Shown: positions 11,282 to 23,302 of the stretch, piece by piece
How the letters are laid out: the number at the start of each line of letters is the position of its first letter
Position numbering within the stretch: position 1 is the first letter of the stretch
Source of the DNA: Nymphaea colorata
Taxonomy: Eukaryota > Streptophyta > Magnoliopsida > Nymphaeales > Nymphaeaceae
Length of the DNA: 64,000 bases
Assembly (NCBI RefSeq): GCF_008831285.2
Contig: NC_045147.1
Location: 15,230,854 to 15,294,853 of the forward strand
Reading direction: 5' to 3'
The notes under the pieces: generated by a model
Seen by the model: only the letters and a program-made list of their open reading frames with translations
The model's database searches: none
Told to the model about the DNA's origin: nothing
Translations under genes and position numbers: made by a program

Positions 11282-12563
11282 AGCATGCTTTTATATATAT
11301 ATAGGCACACACATTTCTCAATGATGCTTAGGAAGCCTAGTAGAAAATATAACTATCGGATGTCGCTTAAATTAAGTAACTGGTTTAAATTAATCACTGA
11401 CGATGGTGGATTTCGCAACCACTCAATCAATGGCACGACCTATAGTGACGAACTATATAACGTCGGATATGAAGTCACAGAAGCTTTCAGTGACGGAAAG
11501 GCAGCCTCAGAACTTCTATATATACGTTCCTGCAGGCTCTAATTATGACTCATTTTTGGTAGCCCTCATGTTATTCTCTTTAGAGGGAAAAGGTTACTTT
11601 TTTTTTATCCAAACCGCTCCTCATCGCCTCGTTGAGAACACACTGACATGAAATGTCTAAGTATCTAGTAAACACATCGAACAGAACGATTAGATCTGGT
11701 TGGAGTTGCCTTGTTTGGACCCTTGTCCGGTCTCATAGAAAGCTCACATCTGATCTGATTAGAGAAGATGTAAACTAAGCATAATTTTGCCTGATAAAAT
11801 CATGTTTTTGTATTGAAATTTGGGGCTCTTACTTCTTACTTATAAAATGGGTCAGGTTCAGATCCAATGTAAAAAGTTCCTACAGGTCTGACCCGAACCG
11901 CTTATTAGTCAAACCCAACAATTTCCACCTGAAATATTCAACCGGATCTCTTTCTTCTACACCAAACTTGGTTCTTCCTAGATTCTGCGCGGATCCGGGC
12001 CAAGTTATGCGCCAGAATGAGGCTCCAATTTCCTTTCTTGTTGTTGTGAGTTAACCAATGAAAGCTACAAAAGGCTGCTGATGATCCACTTGATCAACCG
12101 GACGCTCACCGTCCATCAGGCCAACTCAGGCAACAATTCCGGCAAGTCGGGAAAGCACCCGAAATCCAAAGTGATGGTAGAGCCTAAAAAATGGCGTACT
12201 TCTCGCAGATCCAATTATCTAACACAAGAATGAGACCCTCCATCTGGGCTCCATGCCTCGGTCTAGAGGAGGCCCCAGACTTGAGGCCCACAGACCCTTC
12301 TATTTTTGGAGCCACCGGACCCCATCGCAGCAACAGAGCTCCGGGGAACCGCGAGATTCGCCAAATCAACGATTGAGAAGAGCTTGAACTCTCGTGGGGT
12401 GAAATCCTTCGCCTCATTGCACGCAATGACAAGAGAGAGAGAGGAGAGGAAGGGAGAAACAAAATGTGTTCACGGGAGGGAACATGACAAAAACACAACT
12501 CTTCTACGTCTCTCACCCACATTCAGACAGACCACAAATGGCTGTTTGATGATGTATGAAGTC
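11282..12563. other. intergenic and phospholipase A2 promoter region
   Basis: Positions 11389-11500 contain several GTGACG/CGTCGG words in both orientations, a composition seen in CACTA-type subterminal regions, but no CACTA terminus is present. The rest is unremarkable until the TATA box at 12564. Confidence 0.4.
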
Positions 12564-12570
12564 TATAAAT
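12564..12570 (+). promoter_or_regulatory. probable TATA box of the phospholipase A2 gene
   Basis: TATAAAT lies 93 bp before the ATG at 12663, with a purine-rich leader between. Confidence 0.55.
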
Positions 12571-12662
12571 CGGCGCACTGGCATGCATTGATTTCAGGTC
12601 TATCAGAGAAGGAAGAACAGCAGCACCGCCGGCATCAGTAGCCATCACCGGCATCATTAGCC

Positions 12663-14243
12663 ATGACGGGGTGCTGCGGGTTTAATGTTGTCATCATGGT
12701 AATGGTTTCATCACTCTCCCTGTCTTCTCTGCTGCATAGAGTTCAGGGACTTAACCTCGGCTTTCAGGACTCTGCTCTGCAAGTTTATTCAAATGCAGTA
12801 AGTAGTGTAAACGGAGACCCGTTTCTTTCTTTTTTTCGGTTTGTTCCTCGAATGGTGAGAAAGCTTGCAAGTGATGGCTTAATGGGGCCTCCATTTTCTG
12901 GGCGCAAGCCATTGAGCGACTGCCTTCATTTGCGAAGGCATCCATTATATGAAAACCATCCGTGACCAAGAGGGATTTGATCCCGTGTAAACTGGGATTC
13001 CACCACCTCACTGGTATCGCCTTCAAATTTGATCATGTCTTCTTGCTCTCGTTCTTCGAAAAGATATCAATTTTAGGCTTAAGTTTGGACGCTCCGACAA
13101 GGTTTTGAGAGGCCTTGAGCTCAGGGCATGTTGATTTGGATCATGTAAATGTGGTCTTTTGGTGTTGAACCTTCAGTTTTGATTCCTTTTTATCTTTTTG
13201 TTTTTCCTCTTTCCTTCTCCATGTTCTACAGCATACAGGTTGTAGCAGGACGTGCCACTCAGAGTTCTGCTCTGGTACTTCTATTGCCTTAATGTTCTCC
13301 TATCTTAATTCATTTTCTGTTCCTTGAAATCGATTCTGCTAATGGCTTCTTCGGGCTCCTATAAGCAGTCGCCTTTGCTGTTCTTTGAAATTCATCTGGT
13401 TAATGGTGGTTTTGGCCCCTGGCCCTTTTTTGGATTCATTGGAGCCTCCTTTTATTTGAATGGTGGTTTTTGCAGTACCACCATTCTTGAGATATGGCAA
13501 GTATTGCGGGATTATGTACACTGGCTGTGCTGGAGAGCGACCATGTGATAGCCTAGATGCCTGCTGTCAGAAGCATGACGCTTGCGTTGAGGCTAAGAAC
13601 AGTAAGTGAAGCTTTTTCCCCTTCTTCTACTTTTGAATAGAATAGTCTAGCACGCATCGGCATCATGTTAATCTTGAGCAAGGTCACGAACTCAATGTTT
13701 TTATGGTTTTATGACCATGGTTGCCATGAAATTGGTTTTGAAATCTGAAATTTGATTAGGAGTTCAGGAACTGGTAGTTCATGAGATTTGAAGTTTTAAC
13801 AGGTGTATTAGATATTTGGTCAGCTTAACTAATGCAAGAGGTCAGTGGTCTTCAGAGCCGAATTTTCAGCAGTAGTTCAGGAGCTGAGCCTTTCTGACAA
13901 TTTTCATCGGGTGTTTAGGAACATGGTTGAAGTTAACTATACAAGAACTAGGCATAACTTGCTTTCCAATATAAAAAAGTTCACCCCTTTCGGCGAACGC
14001 CATTGCCTTTTGAGCTGTGTCCTTATCATCATTATTTGCTCGTTATCTTCCTGATCTTCTTATATCATAATAGATTACCTTGATCTGGAGTGCAATGAGG
14101 AATTGCTGCAATGTGTTGCAACGGCTCGCGACTCTGGAGCAGAAGCCTTCAGGGGAAGCACATGTCTTCTAGCCGAAGTTGCTGATGTTATCTCTGCAGT
14201 CATTCAAGCAGCACTGATAGCCGGAGGCGTAATACATCATTAG
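12663..14243 (+). CDS. PLA2: secreted phospholipase A2 (plant sPLA2)
   Basis: Low-molecular-weight, calcium-dependent phospholipase A2 that releases the sn-2 fatty acid from phospholipids in the secretory pathway or apoplast. Exons 12663..12797, 13232..13274, 13476..13601 and 14074..14243 encode 157 residues. Residues 1-29 are a signal peptide. The mature protein has the 12 cysteines of plant sPLA2 (CSRTC, FCSVPPF, then to STC). The calcium loop is YGKYCGIMYTGCAGERPCD (66-84) and the active site is CCQKHDACV with His93-Asp94. The C-terminus is GGVIHH with no KDEL-like retention signal, so it is more like secreted or Golgi isoforms; the exact subtype is uncertain. Splice phases are 0, 1 and 1 and all sites are GT..AG. 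Confidence 0.95.
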
Positions 14244-17200
14244 TATTACATTACGGATGACTTAAATTAGTTTTACATCAAACTATCAAATGTACGTGAG
14301 CATTACCACTTAGGCCAAGGACAGGCTGCGCTTAGTGTAGTCTCAATTCCTTAATGACAATTGTGGAAGAATCTTCCTTCTAATGACGTTCTCAATTTAA
14401 AAAAGGATGCGTTTCAGCGAACGAAATAATGGTGTTTGTGTTCACACTCTTGTGGCATCTTGATGGCATCAATTCTGTTCTGTACATGCATTATTTATTT
14501 GATTGTAGTTAGAAGATTGCTTCTTTTGATAGAGACTACAGAATGAAAAGGATTTCAATGGGATTATCTTGTGGGGAATGAATCATTGAAATTTTCCTCC
14601 ACAAGAGAGTCTTGCTTCACCAGATGACATTAAATAATGAAACACGAGGAATAAAGAACGGGAAGACATCACAAGAAGCCAACGGCTGCCCCAGACCACG
14701 TGGTTACCATCCTTATTCTGAATCTGAATGATCTTGGTCTGGTAATGATCTTGGTCAGATTGAGCTGTGACGACACTTTTTCTCCAACACGCAAATCCAA
14801 GGATCTTCTTTGTTTTCTTTTCCTTTTTTCACTTTCGCCTCTTGAAGTTGATGAACATTATTATTAGAATTAAATCGTTTCCGTTTCTGAAATTTCTACG
14901 CGTGGGACCTGTCGTTGTTACATCTCATATCAGGGACTACTTCATTTGCACTTGGCATCATTTGAAAGTAACTAAAACAGAAATGAGATTGGAAAAATCA
15001 GCCAACAATATTACGGATGAGGTTTGTTCGGCTTCTTGGACAAGTTCTGGTAAAAATTATGATAACAGTGGAAAATCAAATGCTTTGACTCATTGCCGCC
15101 CTCTCAGTGGACATTCATAGATTTTGATGAAGAAAAACACAGCTTTAAGGCCTTTAATTTTGTTTAACGAGACGGTTTAAACTTTAAAGGCAAACTCATG
15201 CACTACCATCTGACAGCAACATTTCAAATTCCCCAACAAAATCGTAAAAAAAGTTTAAACGCTATGAAGTTTCTGCTGATCGTTTATTAGACCCACATAT
15301 AATTCTATCTAACACACAAAAACTACCTTCGTGGAAGAAGAAAAGGAAAAGATTTGCAGCATTAATTTTCAGAGGCCAAATGTCAATCGTAAAAACAAAT
15401 ATTAGAGGTTTGAGAACCCTTCAAGAATGTAACTTGGCAGCACTCGTATGATCTACTCTTAACCTCAAAATCCAGAAACTAGAGGCCTTCCATGGAACTT
15501 CCTAGTTCCAATTGTATTTTGGTGGTCTAAAATTATAAATCAATGTCAATGTTATCGGTTCAAAAGCTGAACCGCTTTCCAAAAAGGCAGAAGTTCCCTC
15601 TGCAATAGTCCTGAATCTCTGTGAGAATATTGGCTTGCATTTTTTAATGCAAAGATTTTGAAAACGAAATAAAAAACAAAGAAAAAAAGGTATTCAAAGC
15701 ATGGAATCTGCAGAAAGAAAGGATGTGCAGGGTCCAATCAAAATTTTAAAATATGCATGTGATACTTGAACATCACCATATTTAATAAATATTAAAATGA
15801 CCAAATAATTAGAAAAAGGGAAAAAGAAACAGATTTTGTTTGCAGGAAATCAGTTATCTGCCCACTCCATAAGAAATGGCCTGTTCTTATTTTCACATCT
15901 GAAACGTTTGTTTTCGTTAGCATTCAAACCAAGCGCAGAGCCAATCCTAAATCATAAATGGATTCATGTGATTATTAATCACAAAAGGAAACAAATGGCG
16001 GTGTTTCATGTCACGCAGGAATTGGGATGATCTTCTAACGAGTTTTTGGGACTTTTTTGTTTAGGTGGCACAATCAAAACCTGGTTTTTGAATAACTTAA
16101 AAGGGGTACAGGTTCTTTACTCCCTTTTACAAAATCAAGTTTCATCAAAACTGAATGGCACCAAAACATTCCAAAAATCTGGTTTTAGAGGCAGAATCTG
16201 GTTTTTGGTGTCATCAAACACCCTTAAAAGAATGGCAGAAAGGTGCTCGCCATCTATCCTCCCCTTTGGCTGGATCCTGCTGAGCAACTTGCAGAACTTT
16301 TCTTTATCTTCATATTTTAAGATGAGCATGAGGTTAACTATCCACTACTTGGATGAAGTCCGAAAGCTTTACCCACCATTTCCCCTAACCCCGGTTGGGC
16401 AGTGAGCTGCCTTCAACTCCACAAAACATACCCTACCTTTTGTGCCTTAAGAAAATAACACCCACAGGAATTAAAGCGGGGAGACGTTGCTTACATGTCC
16501 TTCCACACTGACCAGCTATACCATTACAATTGAATTTCAGACGTTTTTTCTTTTTCTTTTCCCTAATTCTAGCCATAGATGCCACGCTTGATACCTAATA
16601 AAAGTAAAAGTAAATGGTTAGGTTACTCTATTTCATATATGTAGATAAGATTTTGTAACTTGTAGGAGTTGAATATCGAAGCATTTTTAAATAGCTGCCA
16701 AACCTTTTCATCTAGCTCATTGGCACACCAAAAACTTGTAGGGTATTCGTTTTCCACCAAAAAGTTTCTACGTGGAATAGGCAAATGTCAATAAATGTGG
16801 TAGGCAGGGAGCGTCTGAATTTGGAAAAGAACTTTCTCATAACCGATGAAAAAACATCTCGTTTTTGGGATTAATATTGTAGCGAGAAAAAACTTTACCA
16901 TGTTTGCATGTAGGACATGAGCTTTTCCAAAGGAAGATTCCTTCCTGCACTCAAGCTGCCGCTCGTCCTAATCATATTTGGCTTCGAATTTCAAGTGAAC
17001 TGCGCCATAAGATTCATCCTCCATACCTAATTTCAAGTTTTCACTGAGGTACCACGAAGGTGCTGATTTCCCAAGAGCGTTGCACGCCATTAGCGATGCA
17101 AAGGCCGCGTTTGTTCTTCCCGTTGTTGGGACACCATGTACAACTACAAAGGCGTCCCTGGAATAGGGAAATCAGACGTCCTCTCAAAAGCCTGACCATA

Positions 17201-17650
17201 GCTCCGAAAATGAGGTACACGTGACTATGCTTTCGACTTGTAGGATTAATTTTTTTGGGGAGAGGAAAGTTAGAAAAACCCCTAACTCAAACAACCAATG
17301 CTTCATCAGCTTTAGCAAGTGCTGATTAAGTTACACATCTTCCAAAAACTTGGCCCCCTCTTGAAAAATATCTTCTTGCGCCTCTCTCCGAGATGATAAG
17401 CAAATCCTTCAACCAGGAAGGACTACAGCAGTGAAGCAGCTTTTTTCTGACAGATTATCCAGAAGCTCTCATACTGCAACTCTTAGATGGTGGCCCCAAG
17501 TCTAAAAATATCTGCAGGAAATGGAACTCAGTTTACGTCCTGATCAGTTTAAGAATTGTTAGTTCAAGAAAGATGCTTGATTAAACTAACACCATTTGTT
17601 AATAGACAAAACAGGGCTGCGCATTACACAGCTCCCTCTTGTTCGTCTTA
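14244..17650. other. intergenic, one MITE-like element
   Basis: No gene recognised. A short near-duplication (AATGATCTTGGTC) occurs at about 14728-14757. A MITE-like element at 16050-16225 is listed separately. Confidence 0.5.
16050..16225. mobile_element. hAT-like MITE
   Basis: The left end, TTTAGGTGGCACAATCAAAACC, and the right end read inward, TTTGATGACACCAAAAACC, form imperfect inverted repeats about 170 bp apart. There is no coding capacity. Target duplications were not resolved. Confidence 0.4.
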
Positions 17651-17740
17651 CCCACCTTCTTTACAAGTCACCTTGTTTTGTTATTTATCCATCAACCCAC
17701 CTTCTTTACAAGTCACCTTGTTTTGTTATTTATCCATCAA
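17651..17740 (+). repeat. perfect 45-bp tandem duplication
   Basis: Two adjacent identical copies, 17651-17695 and 17696-17740, beginning CCCACCTTCTTTAC. Because 45 is a multiple of three, an open frame across it stays open, but nothing else suggests a gene. Confidence 0.9.
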
Positions 17741-20047
17741 CTTGTTTGATGGCTTTTCCCCGCGAACAGTAGCATTTCAGAGCAGATCTTTCTCTGCAGT
17801 AGTTAGTGTTCGTATGTGGCTTTGGCTGCATGTTGCAGTATGGCTTAATGCTTAAGATATTTTCTTCTTTCTCTAGTTTTGGAGTCTCGTGCATCTGTCA
17901 GAAAATATCTTGAATGCTTTAAAGATATTTTATATTGTGATATCTCTGTTGACGCTATCGTCAGCAAAAATCTTCTCCATCTGCGATGCCAAATCACATG
18001 GATCTAGTTGTTAGGTATACAGATGCAACCAGTACTTTTTATAAAGTCCTATAGTTTGAACTAGCACAGAAAGATCAAGTAAAATATGAGATAAAGTTGG
18101 TATATTTATGTTGCAATCATTGTGTTCTGAAAATCATTTATGTCTTAAGCAACATGATAAGTAGAAAAAGGACTGTGTATTTCCACAAAGATAAAAAGAT
18201 GAAGAGGAACTCAAAATTTTAGCGGCTAGGCCATCTTGGTCTACATCATGGAAACGGAGGCAGCATTTGGACATTTTTTAATATACTAGCATAATAATAG
18301 CATCATCAGTGGAGGATCTCACGAAGCGGGAGTTACCCAGAAAAAATTCAGGAATGCACATTCTTCATCCCCATCCACCCCCTGTTTATTATCCACTGCA
18401 GGTAGTCTCTTTTTTGGGCAACTTATCCCTTATCTGTCTTATCCATCATCCCATATTTATTCTTTGCAATATTATGTATAGAATTCCCTTATATCTTGCA
18501 GAATTGGCTCCTAGCTAGCCTTATTGGTAAACACGGGCTCGAAAGCCAAACCCTATACATGGTTCCAGTTTATAGTTTCTTTCATTCATGAGATGTTCGT
18601 GTACTGGTCAATATCATGAGTGTCACAATTGAATGGGAGCAGTTGTGAAGCTGCTCATTTTCTCACCTGCAGGCTGCAACGCCCTTACTCTTTTGATTTC
18701 AATCTGATTTTGTGTCCTCAACTAAGATGACCCTGTACAAACGATACTATCTCTTTTTAAGATTCACAATTGTTCCTTTGATTGAGAAACAAATTTTTAT
18801 AAATATAGCCTTAAAACTGGTTCTTAACAAAAAAAGAAGTTGCAGACGTTCTACGCCATCAAGTAGATTGAGCTGCTGGAGATGGCAGATATGAGCTATA
18901 ATGCGAGGAAATTAGTTATCTCTTTGTCATGTCTTGTTTCTTAGATTTCAAGCACCACTGTGGGATTTCTCTTTTTCTCGGACCGGGCCAGACATCTGGG
19001 GACCATGGGGTTTATGAGTAGCACCAAGTAGGTTTGCTTAAATCTGTCAAATTCAGCGAGGCATAGTTGCCCAAGAAAATATTATGAGCTCTTGAGCACC
19101 CATTTATAAACTCTTAGTCATGTAAGGCGAAATCTGACTCAAATGCTGCCTTACTGCCATTGAGGTTAGCATCACAAAGCAAAGAAGAGAATAAGATTTT
19201 TCGAGGTTTTAGATCATCTGACCAAAAACTTCATGCCTTATAGAGCCAAATCCTTACAGCACCTGTGCTTCCTTCCCAGCTCCGTGTGGTATTCATGCAA
19301 TGTGAAGAAACCATATATATTCAGGGGAATGTGAGATGTCCTTGACCAACTAGATGAGTTTCATGCAAAAAAGGTGGCCTTCAGTGATCATGACCCAATC
19401 AAAACTGAGGCTGGATAGCAGATTGAATGGCAAATCTTAATGTGCCTCCTAACCTACTTAGATTCAATGCTCTACGAAACGGTTACCACCAAGGCATAAA
19501 GAAGTAAAAGTCTCTGTTTTATATGGTCATTAAAGATTTTCAAATTATTGAGGGTGAGGCAATTTTGAAAGTTTGAGATATTAAAATCCTCCTCTTTAAG
19601 ATATTCAACCTTAACTTTTAGAATCAAACTTGTCTCTGATTTTAACTAATGCTCCAAACCTTGAAGTATTCGATCTAGCAAATTTCAAGTTACCTCATTG
19701 TCTTCTCTGGCTGAACTCCTACATTGCATGACCTGCAGAGAACAGCACCCATACAGAGAATTGTGGCTCTGGAAGGGAGATCGAGGAACCAAAGAGCATG
19801 ATGAGGTCATTATCATCGCATAGATGACAGAAATGTAAGTTTGCAAGCTAAGGCAACCATGAGAGATTGGTTGGTTCTACTCTTCAAGAAAATGAGGGGA
19901 AATTGTTGGAAACTGATGCAATGACCTTCATAATAACTAGGAATGAAGTAGAATTTCAGGTTTAGGAGAGGGACCGACTTCATAGAACGGCATTTCCTAT
20001 ATTTGCCTCTAATGAGTTTGGCTCAAGAAGATTCAATAACGAAAGGC

Positions 20048-20112
<65 letters not shown>

Positions 20113-20544
20113 TATATGGAAAATTTGACTGTGTGCTAGAAGTGCTAGAAAGTAGCCTTTGATTCCCTTTTGCGTATGAGTCATGCAAAACTGTAATGAA
20201 GTCCTGTTGACATCCTTTTACGAAATAAATATGGTTTTTAGAGGCACTGCAAAGAGTGAGTTGATGTTATTTATGAAGAGAGCACCATCTTGGACTAAGC
20301 GACTATTTATGGAGGTGTAAGCTTAGGAGTTGAAGCATAACCCACCTGAAACGGTTAGCTATTTTCTTCTATGGCACAATTTTATAAAAGTGGAGCAGAT
20401 GGGCGTGAAGAGATGAACATGCATGGAATTTAGGCATTTGGCCATCAGCATTCAGTGATAATTATTTAATTAATTCCTCGAACATAATCTCATTAGCTAA
20501 TGCGCGTAGTACTGTTGCTTAATAATACTTCACTCATATTCATA
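17741..20544. other. intergenic, possible decayed LRR-like coding relic
   Basis: No intact gene. At about 19626-19735 one frame reads NLSLILTNAPNLEVFDLANF then KLPHCLLWL, resembling an F-box/LRR-type repeat. The surrounding sequence is full of stops. A (TA)30 tract sits at 20051-20110. Confidence 0.4.
20051..20110. repeat. (TA)30 microsatellite
   Basis: Sixty bases of uninterrupted TA dinucleotide, likely unstable and hard to assemble. Confidence 0.95.
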
Positions 20545-20610
20545 CTTCATCCCCATGAAAATCATGTGCAAGGACTTCATCCCCTTGAAAATCATGTGCA
20601 AGGACTTCAT
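20545..20610 (+). repeat. 30-bp tandem repeat, 2.2 copies
   Basis: The unit begins CTTCATCCCC and ends GTGCAAGGA. Copies at 20545-20574 and 20575-20604 differ by one base, and a partial third follows. Confidence 0.85.
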
Positions 20611-22990
20611 CTTACCTTCAATAAAAACTGAGTTTTCACTGACCGAGCGTCCGTGATAGGCAATCACTAATGTGCCCGACCATCAGAAAAGATCCCCATC
20701 GACGACAGTCGCTGGCGTTAAGTGGCCGTCACCGAATTCATACCACTGATATTGGACACTTTGTTGCTAATGATATTTGGAGTTCCTGTGTACATTTCAC
20801 CATGCGCTAAAGGGATTTGGTATACAACTTTCATTGACTTTCCTAGTGACACCGATGTAGTGTCGGTAAATCTCATTTCTAACGCTTTTACAGCGATGGT
20901 GATTGATCCATCCATTTCTGGCTATACGTAGCGCACCAGTCTCACCTTCCGAAGTTGCAGCCATGCGACAAACATCATCAGGTTTTCTTTCTACTGTAAG
21001 AGCTACGCTTAGGCAGCTACCACTTACAACCTTAAGCTTCTGTGGAAAAGTATGTACACGAATGTATCTATCTCCCTACAAGAAATGTGTAAGTACACTG
21101 CTACAGAGGCAAAAGTAGGATCAATAACTAAAGCCTAACACAAAGCAGGTCCTGGAGTATAACTCATCCATTCTTTTTGAAGAGGAAGGAATTAGATGTA
21201 TCAGTTTCAATTCAAGGCCCTAGCACCTCATTTGATTTGACTAGAAAGTGGTTGCTCTCTGCTCCGCCAGATTCTTCCCCGACGAGCGACTAGGCCCATT
21301 TAATCATAACTGAAATAGCAACTCTTGGAGTTCCATCTGCAAGTCCTTGCTCGTTGAGGCCTCCCAAGAGTGTCTTCCCGTTAGAATTGGACATCCACCA
21401 TCTCTGCGATATGTCTGATTAATATAATTGCTTTGACCCCTAAATTGGGTAATCATGGCGTCGATTCCTGAAGGTGATTCATCATTGTGAATGGCAGAGC
21501 TAAGCTCAAATGCCCTCCTATGTGATACGGGCACACACAAATCTCGTAGAGGATGGTTTGTGAAACCTCGAAAGTTAAGTAGTCAAGGAAAAGGTGCGAG
21601 CTTTTTGTAATACTTTCTAAGATTTATTTCGATGGAGCTTAGTGTCACGGGCCGACTTTTTTAAGTCTTGTTCGTCCCGCGCGGCGCCGAAGGTTTTCCC
21701 AAAGCCTTCGGCCAGTCGACCGGCAACATTTACAAACATTCACTTAATTTAGTACTTCGTCGCACACAATTCGCAAAGGGTTCTAATGTCAGTAAGGGGA
21801 AACTGAAACTGGTCCTCAAATGACAAAATATAGGGAGAGTCAGTCTTTTCAAAGTAGTTTTTCTTTTTCATTTGGGTAAGTAGTAGTTCCGTTTAACTTG
21901 TAATTTAACAGCTGTTGTGATTAGTGTGGTTTTTGGCTGATCTTCAAAAATGAACCAGTTTCTTCCTAAGAAATAAACCAAAGGGAACTAAGCAAGAAAA
22001 AAATATTCATTCTCTACCAACAAGCACAAAATTGAAAGAGAAAAATTATTTTCGATATCCAATTCAGTGTTGCAAAAGGCATCTATATGGGCCAATCCGT
22101 TACAAGGCCAACGTAAGTTTATACTCTTTCTTTTATTTAACATATTTTAAATTTTGGCTCTCATTTATAATTTCCACACATGCGGAGGTCGTCTTCTGAA
22201 AATAACTTAAAATCTAGGGGACTCCATCAATTTCTTTTTGAAAATTAGTTAGCCCATCTGTCAGTAAAAAAAAAATGAACTTTCCTTTTTTCATGTAATG
22301 CATATGAGATATGAAGAGAAAGGCACTAGTAACATGACCAACTGCCCATAAAAGCAACTAGACCAGCCCTCTTGTCAGCCATCTTTGCAGCCTCAGATTG
22401 CGTTCTTATGCTCACTGAACTAATCTACAAGTCCTCTGGGATTCAAAAGTATTTTTTTAAATGCTTGAACATGACTTTATTTAAGATGATGTAAAATTTT
22501 GTTAAAAGCGAGTCTTGAGAATATAACAAAGTTGGGTCTTAGAGAATTTTTACTTGACAGCGTTCACATTCTTCTCTTACCATTAAATTAAATCAAGACT
22601 AAAAAAATTAACTGTTTTTTTAATATCTTTAAAGTAACAATTAATTGATCTTATAATAACTTGTTTTAGCATACTAAGCAGCAAGACAGTCCACTTCATC
22701 AAGAAAATTAGGTTTAAAACTTTTTCTTAGGTTTAAAACTTATTGTCACGTTTGACTGTGTTAAATTGTAATAGGTTTCGAAACAAGCTTTGTAAATTTT
22801 ATGGGTGGTGGAGACAAAGAAAAAAACATTGGCAAAAATATTCGTGTGTTCCCAAGAGAGAGAAGGAGAGAGGTCAGCGAGTGGGGGCAAAAGTTCGTCA
22901 AAGAGGGCTTTGTTTAATGCCTTTGGAATTCAATTTGTGGATGCAACCGAGCAAGGCTTCTTAAGCACCGTCAACGATGAGATCGGACGG
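20611..22990. other. intergenic, unclassified repeat-like DNA
   Basis: 20640-20935 is rich in GACCGA, CGACGA and GTCGGT words on both strands and has overlapping open frames, suggestive of a decayed DNA transposon. A 27-nt strong hairpin lies at 21686-21712 just after TGTCACGGGCCGAC, which may be an LTR start. No gene was recognised. Confidence 0.4.
21686..21712. other. strong 12-bp hairpin
   Basis: GCCGAAGGTTTT and AAAGCCTTCGGC pair (one G-T wobble) around a CCC loop, within a GC-rich patch in otherwise AT-rich DNA. Confidence 0.65.
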
Positions 22991-23001
22991 TCGATATGCC
23001 T

Positions 23002-23012
23002 CGACCGTTAAG
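23002..23012 (-). promoter_or_regulatory. MSA-like element (AACGG core) upstream of cyclin
   Basis: Minus-strand CTTAACGGTCG carries the AACGG core of the M-phase-specific activator motif bound by three-repeat MYB factors. It lies about 290 bp before the cyclin ATG. Confidence 0.5.
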
Positions 23013-23050
23013 TCTCTCTTCACGCTTCTCTGTTGCCTCTGGTGGGCTAC

Positions 23051-23061
23051 TATCCGTTGGA
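23051..23061 (-). promoter_or_regulatory. MSA element (TCCAACGGATA) upstream of cyclin
   Basis: Matches the published MSA consensus YCYAACGGYYA at all but one position. It is 49 bp from the first site and fits G2/M expression of a B-type cyclin. Confidence 0.6.
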
Positions 23062-23302
23062 ACATCCTTCAATTTCTCTCTCTCGCTCTGGAAACCTTCC
23101 CTTCCTTCTCGAAAACCCCCCTCCCCTTCTATTTCTGATATACCAATTCGCCTCCTTTTCTCGCGCTCTTGCTTCCTCTTCTCCACCTTTCCATGGTGAT
23201 CAGGAATAGCTCTCTCCTTATGTCTTTCTGAGACCCTCTTGACTAAGTTTCTCTCTCCTTTTCCTTCTCAAAGGAGTAAAAATAAAAGAAAAAGGACACG
23301 GA

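Noticed and set aside
20640-21130. CACTA transposon (GACCGA/CGACGA-rich sequence, CTACAAGAAA at 21075)
   Set aside because: The terminus is CCCTACAAGAAAT rather than CACTACAAGAAA, faces away from the motif-rich part, and no second end or 3-bp duplication was found.
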